A stretch of DNA of 64,000 bases from CAVSXS01 sp963767715 (lineage in GTDB: Bacteria; Chloroflexota; Ktedonobacteria; Ktedonobacterales; Ktedonobacteraceae), in the NCBI GenBank assembly GCA_963767715.1, contig CAVYFA010000016.1:682001-746000 (forward strand). The letters are read 5' to 3'. Positions 35,634 through 44,506 of this stretch are shown here, piece after piece. The translations under genes were made by a program, and so were the position numbers. Position 1 is the stretch's first letter. Every line of letters starts with the position of its first letter. The notes below the pieces were generated by a model. That model was not told the DNA's origin and searched no databases. It saw nothing but the letters and a program-made list of their open reading frames with translations.

Positions 35634-37961
35634 ATGTTTTACCGTCTTGGCAAGCTGGCCACGCGCTATCGCTGGTTGATCGTGGGCTTCTGGCTGGTTG
35701 TTGTCGGGATCGCGCTGCCCTTTGCTCCACAGGCCAGCGGTGTGCTGCAATCGGGCGGCTTTGTCAGCGCGGATGCCGAATCGGAACGTGCCATCACACT
35801 GCTGACGCAGAAGCTGCACCTCGATCAGACGATTGTGCAGGTCATCTTCACCAGCCAGCGCTACACGGCTGACAGCCCGCAGTTCGTGCAGGAATCCCAG
35901 GTTGCCCTGGCCGGCGTGAGTGCCATGCCGCAGGTCTCATCTATAATCAGCTTCGTCGATAACCCCCGCCAGATCTCAATCGACCGCCATGCCGCTTATG
36001 TCAACGTACTGCTCAAACCAGATCCCGACAGCGCCCCAAAGCTCCTACCGGAACTGCAGCGTCGCCTGCGACCTGTTCCTGACCTGAAAACGAGCATCGG
36101 TGGCGGCCCGGTCTTCTACGAGGATATCCAGTCCGTGAGCGAAAATGACCTGCGCCGCGCGGAAATCCTGGCCTTCCCCTTCGCACTCATCGCGCTGCTG
36201 CTTGTCTTTCGCTCGGTGGTCGCGGCCATGCTGCCCGCACTGGTCGGCGGGGGAGCAGTGGTCGTCTCGCTCGCCCTGATCTTCGGCCTGGGTCAGATCA
36301 CGCCTCTATCCATCTTCGTGCTGAATATCACTACCCTCTTCGGTCTTGGCCTCGGCGTCGATTATTCTTTGTTTATGGTCAGTCGCTTCCGTGAAGAGCT
36401 CGCTCGCGGCCACAGCGTCGAGGAGGCCGTCGCTATCACCGTCGCTACTGCCGGGCGCGCCGTCACCTTCTCCGGCCTCACCGTCTCGATTGGCCTGCTC
36501 GGTCTGGTCTTCTTCCACATCAACATGCTGCATTCCGTCGGCCTTGGCGGTGTGCTGGTGGTGCTCATGGCGGTCTTCGCCGCCATTTCGCTGCTGCCCG
36601 CTGTGCTTGCTATCCTGGGAACGCACGTCAACGCCTTTCCCGTACGCCTGCGTCGCATCGGGCGCGCTTCCGCGCAGACTGCCATTCGAGAGGCGCAGCA
36701 TGGCTTCTGGTACCGTCTCTCGAATTTCGTCATGCGCTACCCGGTGCGTATCTTTCTACCTGTCCTGCTTTTGCTGATCGCGCTTGGACTGCCGTTCCTG
36801 GGCGTGCGCTTCTCTGCTCCCGACGCCTCGATCTTACCGGAGAACGTCCCATCGCGCGCCGCCTACGACCTGCTCAACAGTCGCTTTGACGCACAGGAAA
36901 CGACGCCCATCCTGCTGGCGGTGCAGACGAAGGGTAATGTGCTGACCCCGGACAATATTCGCAACCTCTACAATTATGTGCGACGCGTCGAGGCCGATCC
37001 ACGCGTCGCGCGCGTCGATAGTATTGTCAGCGCCGACCCGCGTTTCACACTCGATCAGTACGAGTTGCTCTACGCGCACCCCCAGCTTGTCACGGACCCT
37101 TACCTGTCGGCTTTCCTGAAAAATTATGCCTCTGGCGATACCGCCATGATCCAGGTGATCAGCAAGTATACCATGCTCGATCAGCACTCGGTCGAACTGG
37201 TGCAGACGATCCGCAATACGCCGCCGGGCGATGGCATGACGGTCCTGGTCACTGGCGGAACGGCGGGCAACATCGATTATGTGCAATCGCTCTACAGCGA
37301 CTTTCCTATAGCCGCATTGATCGTGGCACTCACCACCTATATCGTGCTGCTGCTTTTCTTCCGCTCGCTCGTTCTACCATTGAAGGCTATTCTGATGAAT
37401 ACGCTCTCGATCCTGGCGAGTTATGGCATGCTGGTGGTCATCTTCCAGGACGGGTTCCTGCACTCGCTGCTGAACTTCACACCGCTGGGCTTTGTCGAGG
37501 CGTCCAGCCCCATCCTGCTCTTCTGCTCGCTCTTCGGCCTCTCGATGGACTACGAGGTCTTCCTTTTGTCGCGCATCCAGGAGGCGTTCTGGCAGACGGG
37601 GGATAACACGCGCGCGGTCGCGCTGGGCTTGCAGCGCAGCGGTGGCATCATCACCAGCGCGGCGGTGATTGTGATCGTGGTAAGCGCTTGTTTCGCGACC
37701 GCCGACGTTGTGCTGGTCAAGGCGCTGGGGCTTGGTATGGCGCTGGCGGTCACGCTTGACGCCACGCTGGTGCGCGGCCTGCTCGTTCCGGCTACGATGC
37801 GGCTGCTCGGCAACGTCAACTGGTGGCTGCCCTTCGTGGGAGTGCAGCGCCACCCCTTCGCGCTCCGCGAAGGATATAGCGAGGAAGCGCCAGATCTATT
37901 GGATCAGCATAGCAGGCCCATTGCACAGGGAGAAGATGCCGGGGTAGGAGGGAAACGATGA
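35634..37961 (+). CDS. MMPL/RND-family membrane transporter
   Basis: A 775-residue protein with two homologous halves, each with a periplasmic-type loop and about six helices. The characteristic helix-4 motifs are GLGLGVDYSLFMVSRFREEL in the first half and FGLSMDYEVFLLSRIQEAF in the second. MMPL proteins export lipids or hydrophobic molecules using proton flow. AGAAAGG lies upstream of the ATG. Its stop overlaps the start of the next gene by 4 bases (ATGA), coupling it to a CrtC/AttH-like lipoprotein, which suggests a joint role in moving or receiving a hydrophobic substrate. Confidence 0.92.
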   Translation: MFYRLGKLATRYRWLIVGFWLVVVGIALPFAPQASGVLQSGGFVSADAESERAITLLTQKLHLDQTIVQVIFTSQRYTADSPQFVQESQVALAGVSAMPQVSSIISFVDNPRQISIDRHAAYVNVLLKPDPDSAPKLLPELQRRLRPVPDLKTSIGGGPVFYEDIQSVSENDLRRAEILAFPFALIALLLVFRSVVAAMLPALVGGGAVVVSLALIFGLGQITPLSIFVLNITTLFGLGLGVDYSLFMVSRFREELARGHSVEEAVAITVATAGRAVTFSGLTVSIGLLGLVFFHINMLHSVGLGGVLVVLMAVFAAISLLPAVLAILGTHVNAFPVRLRRIGRASAQTAIREAQHGFWYRLSNFVMRYPVRIFLPVLLLLIALGLPFLGVRFSAPDASILPENVPSRAAYDLLNSRFDAQETTPILLAVQTKGNVLTPDNIRNLYNYVRRVEADPRVARVDSIVSADPRFTLDQYELLYAHPQLVTDPYLSAFLKNYASGDTAMIQVISKYTMLDQHSVELVQTIRNTPPGDGMTVLVTGGTAGNIDYVQSLYSDFPIAALIVALTTYIVLLLFFRSLVLPLKAILMNTLSILASYGMLVVIFQDGFLHSLLNFTPLGFVEASSPILLFCSLFGLSMDYEVFLLSRIQEAFWQTGDNTRAVALGLQRSGGIITSAAVIVIVVSACFATADVVLVKALGLGMALAVTLDATLVRGLLVPATMRLLGNVNWWLPFVGVQRHPFALREGYSEEAPDLLDQHSRPIAQGEDAGVGGKR

Positions 37962-39127
37962 AGCTCGATTCATACATTGCTCGTCCAACAAAAAAACATG
38001 TAGGGGCGGGGCTTGCCCCCGCCCGGCTTCCACTTGTCTTTTTGCCGATATGTGCATTATTAACTCTCCTGGTGACTTCCTGTGGCTTTCCCGGCCTGTC
38101 CTCCACGACGGCTCAGCTTCCGGTTGTGACTACCTCGCCTACTCAGACGCTGTTGCCCCCTGTGCGGTTCCCGCAGGATGAAGCGCCGCACCGCGACCTG
38201 ACAGAGTGGTGGTATTATACCGGGCATTTGAACGCGACGATTGATGGCCAGCCTCGTCACTATGGCTTCGAGTTGGTCTTCTTCCAGGTGCTGCGCGCCG
38301 ATTTCCCCCCCGTTTATGCCGCACACTTCGCCATCACCGATGTGACGCGTGGCGTCTTCCACTTTGACCAGCGCCGCCAAACCGAAGTCAACGCCGTTTT
38401 GCCTAACGGCACGACCACGACAGGCTTTGACATCAGCATCGGCGACTGGTCGATGCGTGGCATGAATGGACTGGATCACCTGGCGGCCAGCATGACGAAC
38501 TACAGCCTGCGCGTCGATCTGCACGGCTTGAAGCCACCCGCACTGCACAACGGTAATGGGCTTATCACCTATGGGTTGGGTGGCTTCTCGTATTATTATT
38601 CACGAACGCGCATGGCTGTCCTGGGAACGCTGATCGATCATGGTCAAACGCTCAACGTGATTGGGGAGGCCTGGATGGACCACCAGTGGGGCAATTTTGT
38701 CACACTTGGCGGTGGTGGCTGGGATTGGTTCAGCATCCAGCTCAAGAACAATACCGAAATGATGCTCTACCTGATTCGCGACGCCGCGGGGAAAGTCATC
38801 TCAACCTACGCCGGCTTTATCCAACCCGACGCGCAGGAGATTCTCCTATCACCTCAATCGCTACATATTCAGGTGCTCGATCACTGGCATAGTCCCGTAA
38901 CCGGCGCAACGTATCCCTCCGGGTGGCTGGTTCAGATTCGCGATACGGCGCTGCAGGCAACCCTGACGTTGCAGCCAGAACTCAAAGACCAGGAACTGGT
39001 CGTACAGCAGTCAACCGGAAACACCTATTGGGAAGGCGCGGTCAGCATCACCGGCCAGTTGATGGGGAGCGCAACAAGTGGCGAAGGGTATGTTGAGCTG
39101 ACGGGATATGCGTCAAACCCTCCATAG
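37958..39127 (+). CDS. CrtC/AttH-like (lipocalin-like) lipoprotein
   Basis: A 389-residue lipoprotein. About 26 residues, partly encoded by a GC-rich palindrome, precede a hydrophobic segment ending in LLVTSC. The rest matches the carotenoid 1,2-hydratase-like (PF07143) double lipocalin fold: RDLTEWWYYTGHLN, GFELVFFQVLR, and EAWMDHQWGNF. Carotenoid hydratases of this family are found in phototrophs, but many members such as AttH are uncharacterised lipid-binding proteins. The surface location and coupling to the MMPL transporter favour lipid binding or transfer over carotenoid chemistry. Confidence 0.82.
   Translation: MKLDSYIARPTKKHVGAGLAPARLPLVFLPICALLTLLVTSCGFPGLSSTTAQLPVVTTSPTQTLLPPVRFPQDEAPHRDLTEWWYYTGHLNATIDGQPRHYGFELVFFQVLRADFPPVYAAHFAITDVTRGVFHFDQRRQTEVNAVLPNGTTTTGFDISIGDWSMRGMNGLDHLAASMTNYSLRVDLHGLKPPALHNGNGLITYGLGGFSYYYSRTRMAVLGTLIDHGQTLNVIGEAWMDHQWGNFVTLGGGGWDWFSIQLKNNTEMMLYLIRDAAGKVISTYAGFIQPDAQEILLSPQSLHIQVLDHWHSPVTGATYPSGWLVQIRDTALQATLTLQPELKDQELVVQQSTGNTYWEGAVSITGQLMGSATSGEGYVELTGYASNPP
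38000..38025. repeat. TGTAGGGGCG-type palindrome in the 5' coding region
   Basis: TGTAGGGGCGGGGC and GCCCCCGCCC form a hairpin with a two-base loop. Its start TGTAGGGGCG is shared with the elements at 58425 and 60893. It lies in the reading frame of the lipoprotein between the start codon and the signal peptide. Confidence 0.7.
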
Positions 39128-39508
39128 CCTGTTTCTTTAGTGGGCCTAGCGTAACTCATGCGCTGCTGCTGAGAGAGGGTGTGCTCAAATACTGATAACA
39201 TGCGGGTATGCCTCAAATGACGTTTACGATCTTAATGATGTGGTACTCTATATAAGACGTTTGTCCTACTAGATATTGGTTAATCCGGTACCTAAAGGGA
39301 TATGATGTGGGATCGGGGATGGTACAATACAGGTACCTTTGGGCTACGCATCCCTGATCTTTGAACAATTTGCTTTTATATACTAACATTGTCATGCGGC
39401 ATATGCTACAATGTGTATCCGTATGTTGTTGTGTTTATCCTTACATCGTCGAGCTGCTTTCGCAGTGGCGAGTTGATATTTTGCAAGAAGTTACATAGGT
39501 AGGCCTAC
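39128..39508. other. Gene-free spacer with a hairpin
   Basis: No gene seen in 381 bases. ATCGGGGATG (39312-39321) and CATCCCTGAT (39349-39358) can pair with one mismatch. GGTACCT occurs twice around it (39289 and 39332). The hairpin may terminate the upstream gene or lie in the leader of the histidine kinase gene. Confidence 0.4.
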
Positions 39509-42500
39509 ATGGAGGCCCAGATTCAAACGACACTGAAAGAAGATACATTTTCAATAGTTGAGCGTGTCGCGCGCATCGTCTCGAATGTGCGCGGGACGAA
39601 GGCGGACTATGCGCATCTCGCTTCAGAGCTGGCCCCGGCGTTTCCTTTTGATCTCTTCGGGGTGGTCCTGCTGCGGTATGATCGCCAGGCTGTGCGTGTG
39701 ACCGTCTGCACGAATGAGGCAGAGGGATGGGTCTCGCACCATCACCAGCACCCCTTCGCCGATTCCATGCTGGAACACGTCTTGCAGACTCACAGTCATG
39801 CGCTCCCTCAACTTGCTCTGGCCGCTTCAGAGGGCGACGATACACAAAATATGCCGCCTACGGGTGATGATCAAAACATTGCCGCTGTAATGCGCGAAAT
39901 GCTCATCCACACTTACCCCACTGGCCTGGACGGCTCCCCGGCGGAATGCGGCGATGCGTTAAGTGGCCACCCGCAGTTGCGCGCGACGTTGATCACGCCC
40001 TTACGCGTAGGTGAGCGCGTGCTGGGAACGCTCGAACTGGGCAGCTCTGATATCCACGCCTATGATGATGCGCGCAGGCTGCGCATCGTTCATGCCGTTG
40101 CGCAGGTGCTCGCCGCAGCAATCGAAAGCGCACAGGTGGGTGGAAGCGTCGAAATCCAGGACAGGCAGCGCCAGGAGCTGCAAAAGGTCTCCATCGCCCT
40201 CACCTCTACCATGGATCTGCCAACCATCCTGCATCGGATCGTGGATGGCATCGCGAAAGCCTTGAACGTCGCCTCGGCTATCGTCACAGTGGAGCGCTCA
40301 CCCGGCAAAGGGAGCATTATCAAGCTTCGTCTGGAAGCACAGCACGGCCTGGAGGTCGACATGCTGCGCTCTCTCATCGGTCTCAAACACGTGTTGAGCG
40401 ATGCTTCAATCATTGGTGCAACATTACGCCGCCGCCAGCCGCAGGTCTCGAACGATATTGCTCAGGATGATTACTTTTATGATAGCCACGTACTGGCCAG
40501 CGAGCTTGGCATGCGCTCCATCTTTTGCTATCCCCTGGCCGTGGGCTCGACAGTCTTTGGGGCTTTGCTCTTACTCTCGCCTGAGCCGGGCGGCTTTACG
40601 CCCCTCAAGGCCGATATCCTTTCGCTCTTTGCCAGCCAGGCTACCATTGCGATTCACCATGGCATGTTGCTGGAATCTGCACGCCAGCGCCAGCGCTTTC
40701 AAGATGCTATCGAGCTGTTGGAGAAGACCAACCGGCAGGAGTTGACTCAGGACGAGGAACTGCGCCTCTTGAAGAAGGTGCGCGAAGAGACGGAGCGCAA
40801 TTTTAACATCAGCTTCAGCAGCTTGCTTAGATTTATTGGCGAAAATTTACTTTCGCGCAGCGAGGGCGACCTCCGGACGATGCTTGGAGTGCTCGCTGAT
40901 GAAACGGCTCAGGCCCCAGCTCAGACAGACGGCCATATGCAGGCGCCAGGCGATCAGGTTCCGCAGCTTGAGAACGGCCAGGAATCCGTTGCATTACAGC
41001 AGGAACGGCTGAACGAAACTGAGGGTAGTATTCCTCGCCGACCGGTTGAGATGGAGGCTGGTAGCGCGTCCTCGTTAACAGTCGGAATAAGCCCCTCATT
41101 GCCTGAAGAGCGCGACCCTGCCGCCCTCTTGCGCACCACTGAGGCCGCTCTGGCGCGTGCCGGCCTGCTCGGCAATGTCGGCGCCGCACTCATCGCAGCG
41201 CTCGACCCCGGCGCAGTGCTGGCGCGCGGAAACGCCTCCGTCATACCGCGCCTGTACGAACAGGTGACGCGCGATATGCAAGACCCCTGGTTCATCGTGG
41301 ACCTGTATGGACAGTGCATCTATGTGAACCCCGCGGCAGAAGCTCTCTGTGGGATCCGCCTGGACTTCGATGCCGTGGGGAATCTGTCTATGCCTGCCCA
41401 CTTCTTTGGATCGGACGCTGATGCTGGCTCACCCCAGGGTGTGTTGCGATTGCAGGAGACCCTGGCGGGATTATTGCCGCGTATCCGCAATCGCAACGAG
41501 GCGCTTGCTTACCTGCAAGAGTTTGAGCGACCCGACATTGCTGAGAAACAGGACACAGGGCTGTTGAAGCTAATGGCAGAGGGCGCTGCCGGTGTTCCTC
41601 CGGCAGCCCAGGTTCCCAGGCTCAATCCTTTGCCCGCCCAGACGCTCCGCTGCGTTATCGCGGCAGAGGAGGTGCGTCAAATCCGCGTGAGAGAGGGTGG
41701 AGGCCAGCGCGGCCTTTCTACTCTGCCAGAAGCCTCGAGTGGCATAGCGGATGCGCGCGGCTTTCAGACTCGTTTGATGACGCTTGATAACGCTCCCTCA
41801 GATCGCCATTACCAGTTTATGCGCTATGCCCTGTATGACCAGTATGATGAGCTGATCGCTCACGCGTTACAAATTCACGATATTACCGAACAGGTACGTG
41901 ATGAACGCAATAAGTCGGCTCTGCTCTCATCCGTTTCGCACGATCTACGCACGCCGCTGACCGCCATCAAAGCTGCCGTGAGCGGCTTATTGCAGCCCGG
42001 TGTGCGATGGGACGATAAAGTGCGCCAGGAGATGCTGGAAGACATCGACTCGGAAGCCGATCACCTGCATGAATTGATTAATGCGATGGTTGAGATGTCG
42101 CGCATCGAGATGGGCGCGCTCGCCCTGGAAAAGGAGTGGTGTGACCTGCTTGAGATCGCGCATAACGCTGTGTCCCACATTAACCGCGTCGTTCCCGGCC
42201 GTCACATTGAAGCCGACTTCGAGCCGCAGCTACCGCTTGTGTTCGTTGATTATTTACAAATGAAGCGCGTATTTTATAATTTACTGGAGAATGCTGCTCG
42301 TCACAACCCCAAAGACAGGGCTGTCCTGGTGACTGCCCGCGCCGTTTCACTCGATGTGACAGGCGAAACAACGTTCGGAACTTCCCCCCGCTACGTGCGT
42401 GTTTCGGTTGTCGATCACGGGAAAGGTGTGCCGGAGGACGAGCGAGAACGCATCTTCAAGTCGTTTTACAGCCGGGATGATCATACCGGGCTCGGATTAG

Positions 42501-42604
42501 CGATCTGCCGGGGTATCATCGAGGCTCATCAGGGGCGCATCTGGGTCGAAACCGCCCCGGACGGCGGAGCCAGTTTTGTCTTTGTTTTACCCATTCTCGT
42601 GTAA
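39509..42604 (+). CDS. GAF/PAS sensor histidine kinase
   Basis: A 1031-residue kinase without membrane segments, so it senses a cytoplasmic signal. Order: a GAF-like domain (about 10-205), a second GAF (about 225-400, QLASIFCYPLAVGSTVFGALL region), a coiled linker, a low-complexity region, a PAS-like domain near 590 (DPWFIVDLYGQCIYVNPAAEALCGI region), then HisKA with phospho-acceptor His811 (SVSHDLRTPLTAIKAAVSG) and an ATPase domain with NLLENAARHNP, VVDHGKGVPEDE and HTGLGLAICRGIIEAHQGRI. The regulator gene begins 7 bases later, so they form a two-component pair. Confidence 0.93.
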   Translation: MEAQIQTTLKEDTFSIVERVARIVSNVRGTKADYAHLASELAPAFPFDLFGVVLLRYDRQAVRVTVCTNEAEGWVSHHHQHPFADSMLEHVLQTHSHALPQLALAASEGDDTQNMPPTGDDQNIAAVMREMLIHTYPTGLDGSPAECGDALSGHPQLRATLITPLRVGERVLGTLELGSSDIHAYDDARRLRIVHAVAQVLAAAIESAQVGGSVEIQDRQRQELQKVSIALTSTMDLPTILHRIVDGIAKALNVASAIVTVERSPGKGSIIKLRLEAQHGLEVDMLRSLIGLKHVLSDASIIGATLRRRQPQVSNDIAQDDYFYDSHVLASELGMRSIFCYPLAVGSTVFGALLLLSPEPGGFTPLKADILSLFASQATIAIHHGMLLESARQRQRFQDAIELLEKTNRQELTQDEELRLLKKVREETERNFNISFSSLLRFIGENLLSRSEGDLRTMLGVLADETAQAPAQTDGHMQAPGDQVPQLENGQESVALQQERLNETEGSIPRRPVEMEAGSASSLTVGISPSLPEERDPAALLRTTEAALARAGLLGNVGAALIAALDPGAVLARGNASVIPRLYEQVTRDMQDPWFIVDLYGQCIYVNPAAEALCGIRLDFDAVGNLSMPAHFFGSDADAGSPQGVLRLQETLAGLLPRIRNRNEALAYLQEFERPDIAEKQDTGLLKLMAEGAAGVPPAAQVPRLNPLPAQTLRCVIAAEEVRQIRVREGGGQRGLSTLPEASSGIADARGFQTRLMTLDNAPSDRHYQFMRYALYDQYDELIAHALQIHDITEQVRDERNKSALLSSVSHDLRTPLTAIKAAVSGLLQPGVRWDDKVRQEMLEDIDSEADHLHELINAMVEMSRIEMGALALEKEWCDLLEIAHNAVSHINRVVPGRHIEADFEPQLPLVFVDYLQMKRVFYNLLENAARHNPKDRAVLVTARAVSLDVTGETTFGTSPRYVRVSVVDHGKGVPEDERERIFKSFYSRDDHTGLGLAICRGIIEAHQGRIWVETAPDGGASFVFVLPILV

Positions 42605-42611
42605 GGATCTA

Positions 42612-43379
42612 ATGATGAAGAAGGGAAAATGCATACTCGTTGTTGAAGACGATCCGCCGATCCAGCGTGCTTTGCAGCGCAACCTGGAGGTAAGCGGCTT
42701 CGATGTCCTGGTCACGAACAATGGGAAACGTGCTATTGAACTGGTGCGAGAGGAGCAGCCCGACCTGATCCTGCTCGATCTCTGGCTGCCTGGCGAGGTC
42801 GATGGAATGGAAGTGTGTTCGCAGGTACGACAGTGGACGCAGATTCCAATTATCGTTGTATCTGCGCGAACCGAGGAGAAGCAAAAGGTGGAGGCGCTAG
42901 ACCGGGGGGCGGATGACTATTTAACCAAGCCATTTAGCACCGATGAGTTGCTGGCGCGTGTGCGTGCCTGCCTGCGCCGTACCGCGAACCAGGAGGCAGA
43001 GAGCGCTGCTCATCATGAAATGCTTTATACGGTAGATGGGTACATCTCGATCAACCTGGCACGTCGTCAGGTGCTCGTGAATGGGAAAGATGTCAAGTTG
43101 ACCCCTACAGAGTATGAACTGCTTCACCAGCTCATGGCGCATGCAGGTAAGGTATTGACCCACCGTGTCTTGCTCCGGTCGGTTTGGGGGCCGGAATACG
43201 GCGAGGAAGCCGATTATCTGCGCGTCTATGTGCGGCAACTGCGGCGAAAAGTGGAGGTGGATTCATCGCATCCTCGATATATACTCACGGAACCTGGCGT
43301 GGGCTACGTCTTTCAAGTACAGGTGCAGAGGGGCACCATTGACTCGGCTTCGCCAGCCAACATCAACGCTTCATTTTGA
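42612..43379 (+). CDS. OmpR-family response regulator
   Basis: A 255-residue regulator: receiver domain (about 5-120; acidic pair VVEDDPP, phospho-acceptor Asp in LILLDLWLPGE, conserved Lys in LTKPFSTDEL) and a C-terminal winged helix (LTPTEYELLHQLMAHAGKVL, YLRVYVRQLRRKVE) that binds DNA. Start at 42612 follows AAGGA; the ORF continues upstream in the kinase gene without homology. It is the partner of the preceding kinase. Targets are not known; the chemotaxis cluster next door is a possible one. Confidence 0.94.
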   Translation: MMKKGKCILVVEDDPPIQRALQRNLEVSGFDVLVTNNGKRAIELVREEQPDLILLDLWLPGEVDGMEVCSQVRQWTQIPIIVVSARTEEKQKVEALDRGADDYLTKPFSTDELLARVRACLRRTANQEAESAAHHEMLYTVDGYISINLARRQVLVNGKDVKLTPTEYELLHQLMAHAGKVLTHRVLLRSVWGPEYGEEADYLRVYVRQLRRKVEVDSSHPRYILTEPGVGYVFQVQVQRGTIDSASPANINASF

Positions 43380-43524
43380 GTTTTTCGGGCAATTTGGCTG
43401 AGAACGAGACGATTTTAACGCGATCTTAACGGCTTTTTACGGGTTTTTTATGGTTTGACCTGGTGGTTTATCGTACACTGCACTATGGGGATGTTTGTGG
43501 TCCTTCCAATGAGAGCGAGGAAGC

Positions 43525-44478
43525 ATGAAACAGCGGCCATGTGGAGGTATACTGAGTACAGAAGCAGGTGGTATGGCGTATGATTCTGATGCCGGTTCCC
43601 TGGATACAGGCACGTTGCAGGTGCTCATCTGGGGCACCAGTCACCAGCAAAACCATTTTGACCGAATTCTCGCCGCGAACATAGGGCAGTGGGGATATAG
43701 TGCATCTATCCTGCCGCGCACCTGTTCAAGCAGGATGGTCGAACAGCATGGGAGGGATGATATAAAGGCGGATGTGTTAGTATGCGATCTTGATGGTATG
43801 CTTCGCTCCTCCGACTTGCCAGGGGTCAATAGCCAGATTGTCTCCTTGTTGACAGATAACGATGAGCAGTTGCCGCCTGTAGCGCTGGCGTCACTTGCGC
43901 CCCTCATCATCGTGTTGAGTAGTCATTCTGTTTCGCGCTCTACCCTTGAACAACTGGGCGCTGTAGCTTTGCTTTATAAGCCGTTCGAGATGAGCCTGCT
44001 TCAACGTTATTTACTAGTGATGCAGCAACTCTTGAAGGGTGAGCAGCCGTTTGCCGCTCTGCAAGAACGGAATGGTTATCACCCGGCAGACAGTCACGCC
44101 GGGTCGGTTCGTATACTCGTAGTTGACGATCATGCGGAGGTCGCCAGGACAATCCGGCAATGCCTGGAGTGCGAGCCTATCTATGATGTGCGGATCGCCA
44201 AAGATGGTCTGGAAGCCCTGGAGCAGTGCTTCATCTGGAAGCCGCAGTGTATTGTGACTGATCTCTTGATGCCCTGGATGAATGGCTATCAGGTGATGCG
44301 CAGCCTGTCGGCTGGCAGGTATCGGATTGTGCCGGCATTCGTAGTCCTCAGCGCCTTGCCACGGCGTGAGTCGCCGGTTCATCCCGACTATTTGAAAGGG
44401 AAAGAGGTCGTTTTCATCGAGAAGCCATTTCACGTAGAACAATTGCTGCAAGCTGTTGAGCAAGTCCTGGCGCAATAA
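43525..44478 (+). CDS. Double-receiver protein, first receiver degenerate
   Basis: A 317-residue protein with two CheY-like modules and no output domain. Module 1 (about 30-175) has VLVCDLDGML and a Lys in LLYKPFEMSLLQ but starts VLIWGTSHQQ, lacking the acidic pair that binds magnesium. Module 2 (about 190-315) is canonical: ILVVDDHAEV, phospho-acceptor Asp in CIVTDLLMPWMNG, and EKPFHVEQLL. It may pass phosphate or act as a switch in the adjoining chemotaxis system. GAGGA precedes the ATG. It is followed by a PATAN protein 28 bases on. Confidence 0.82.
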   Translation: MKQRPCGGILSTEAGGMAYDSDAGSLDTGTLQVLIWGTSHQQNHFDRILAANIGQWGYSASILPRTCSSRMVEQHGRDDIKADVLVCDLDGMLRSSDLPGVNSQIVSLLTDNDEQLPPVALASLAPLIIVLSSHSVSRSTLEQLGAVALLYKPFEMSLLQRYLLVMQQLLKGEQPFAALQERNGYHPADSHAGSVRILVVDDHAEVARTIRQCLECEPIYDVRIAKDGLEALEQCFIWKPQCIVTDLLMPWMNGYQVMRSLSAGRYRIVPAFVVLSALPRRESPVHPDYLKGKEVVFIEKPFHVEQLLQAVEQVLAQ

Positions 44479-44506
44479 CCAGATCACATAAAGGAAGCAA
44501 GAGCTA

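Noticed and set aside
37958..39127. Calling the lipoprotein a carotenoid 1,2-hydratase (crtC)
   Set aside because: Only the fold is shared. It is an exported lipoprotein, and no carotenoid genes are near, so a specific enzyme name is not supported.
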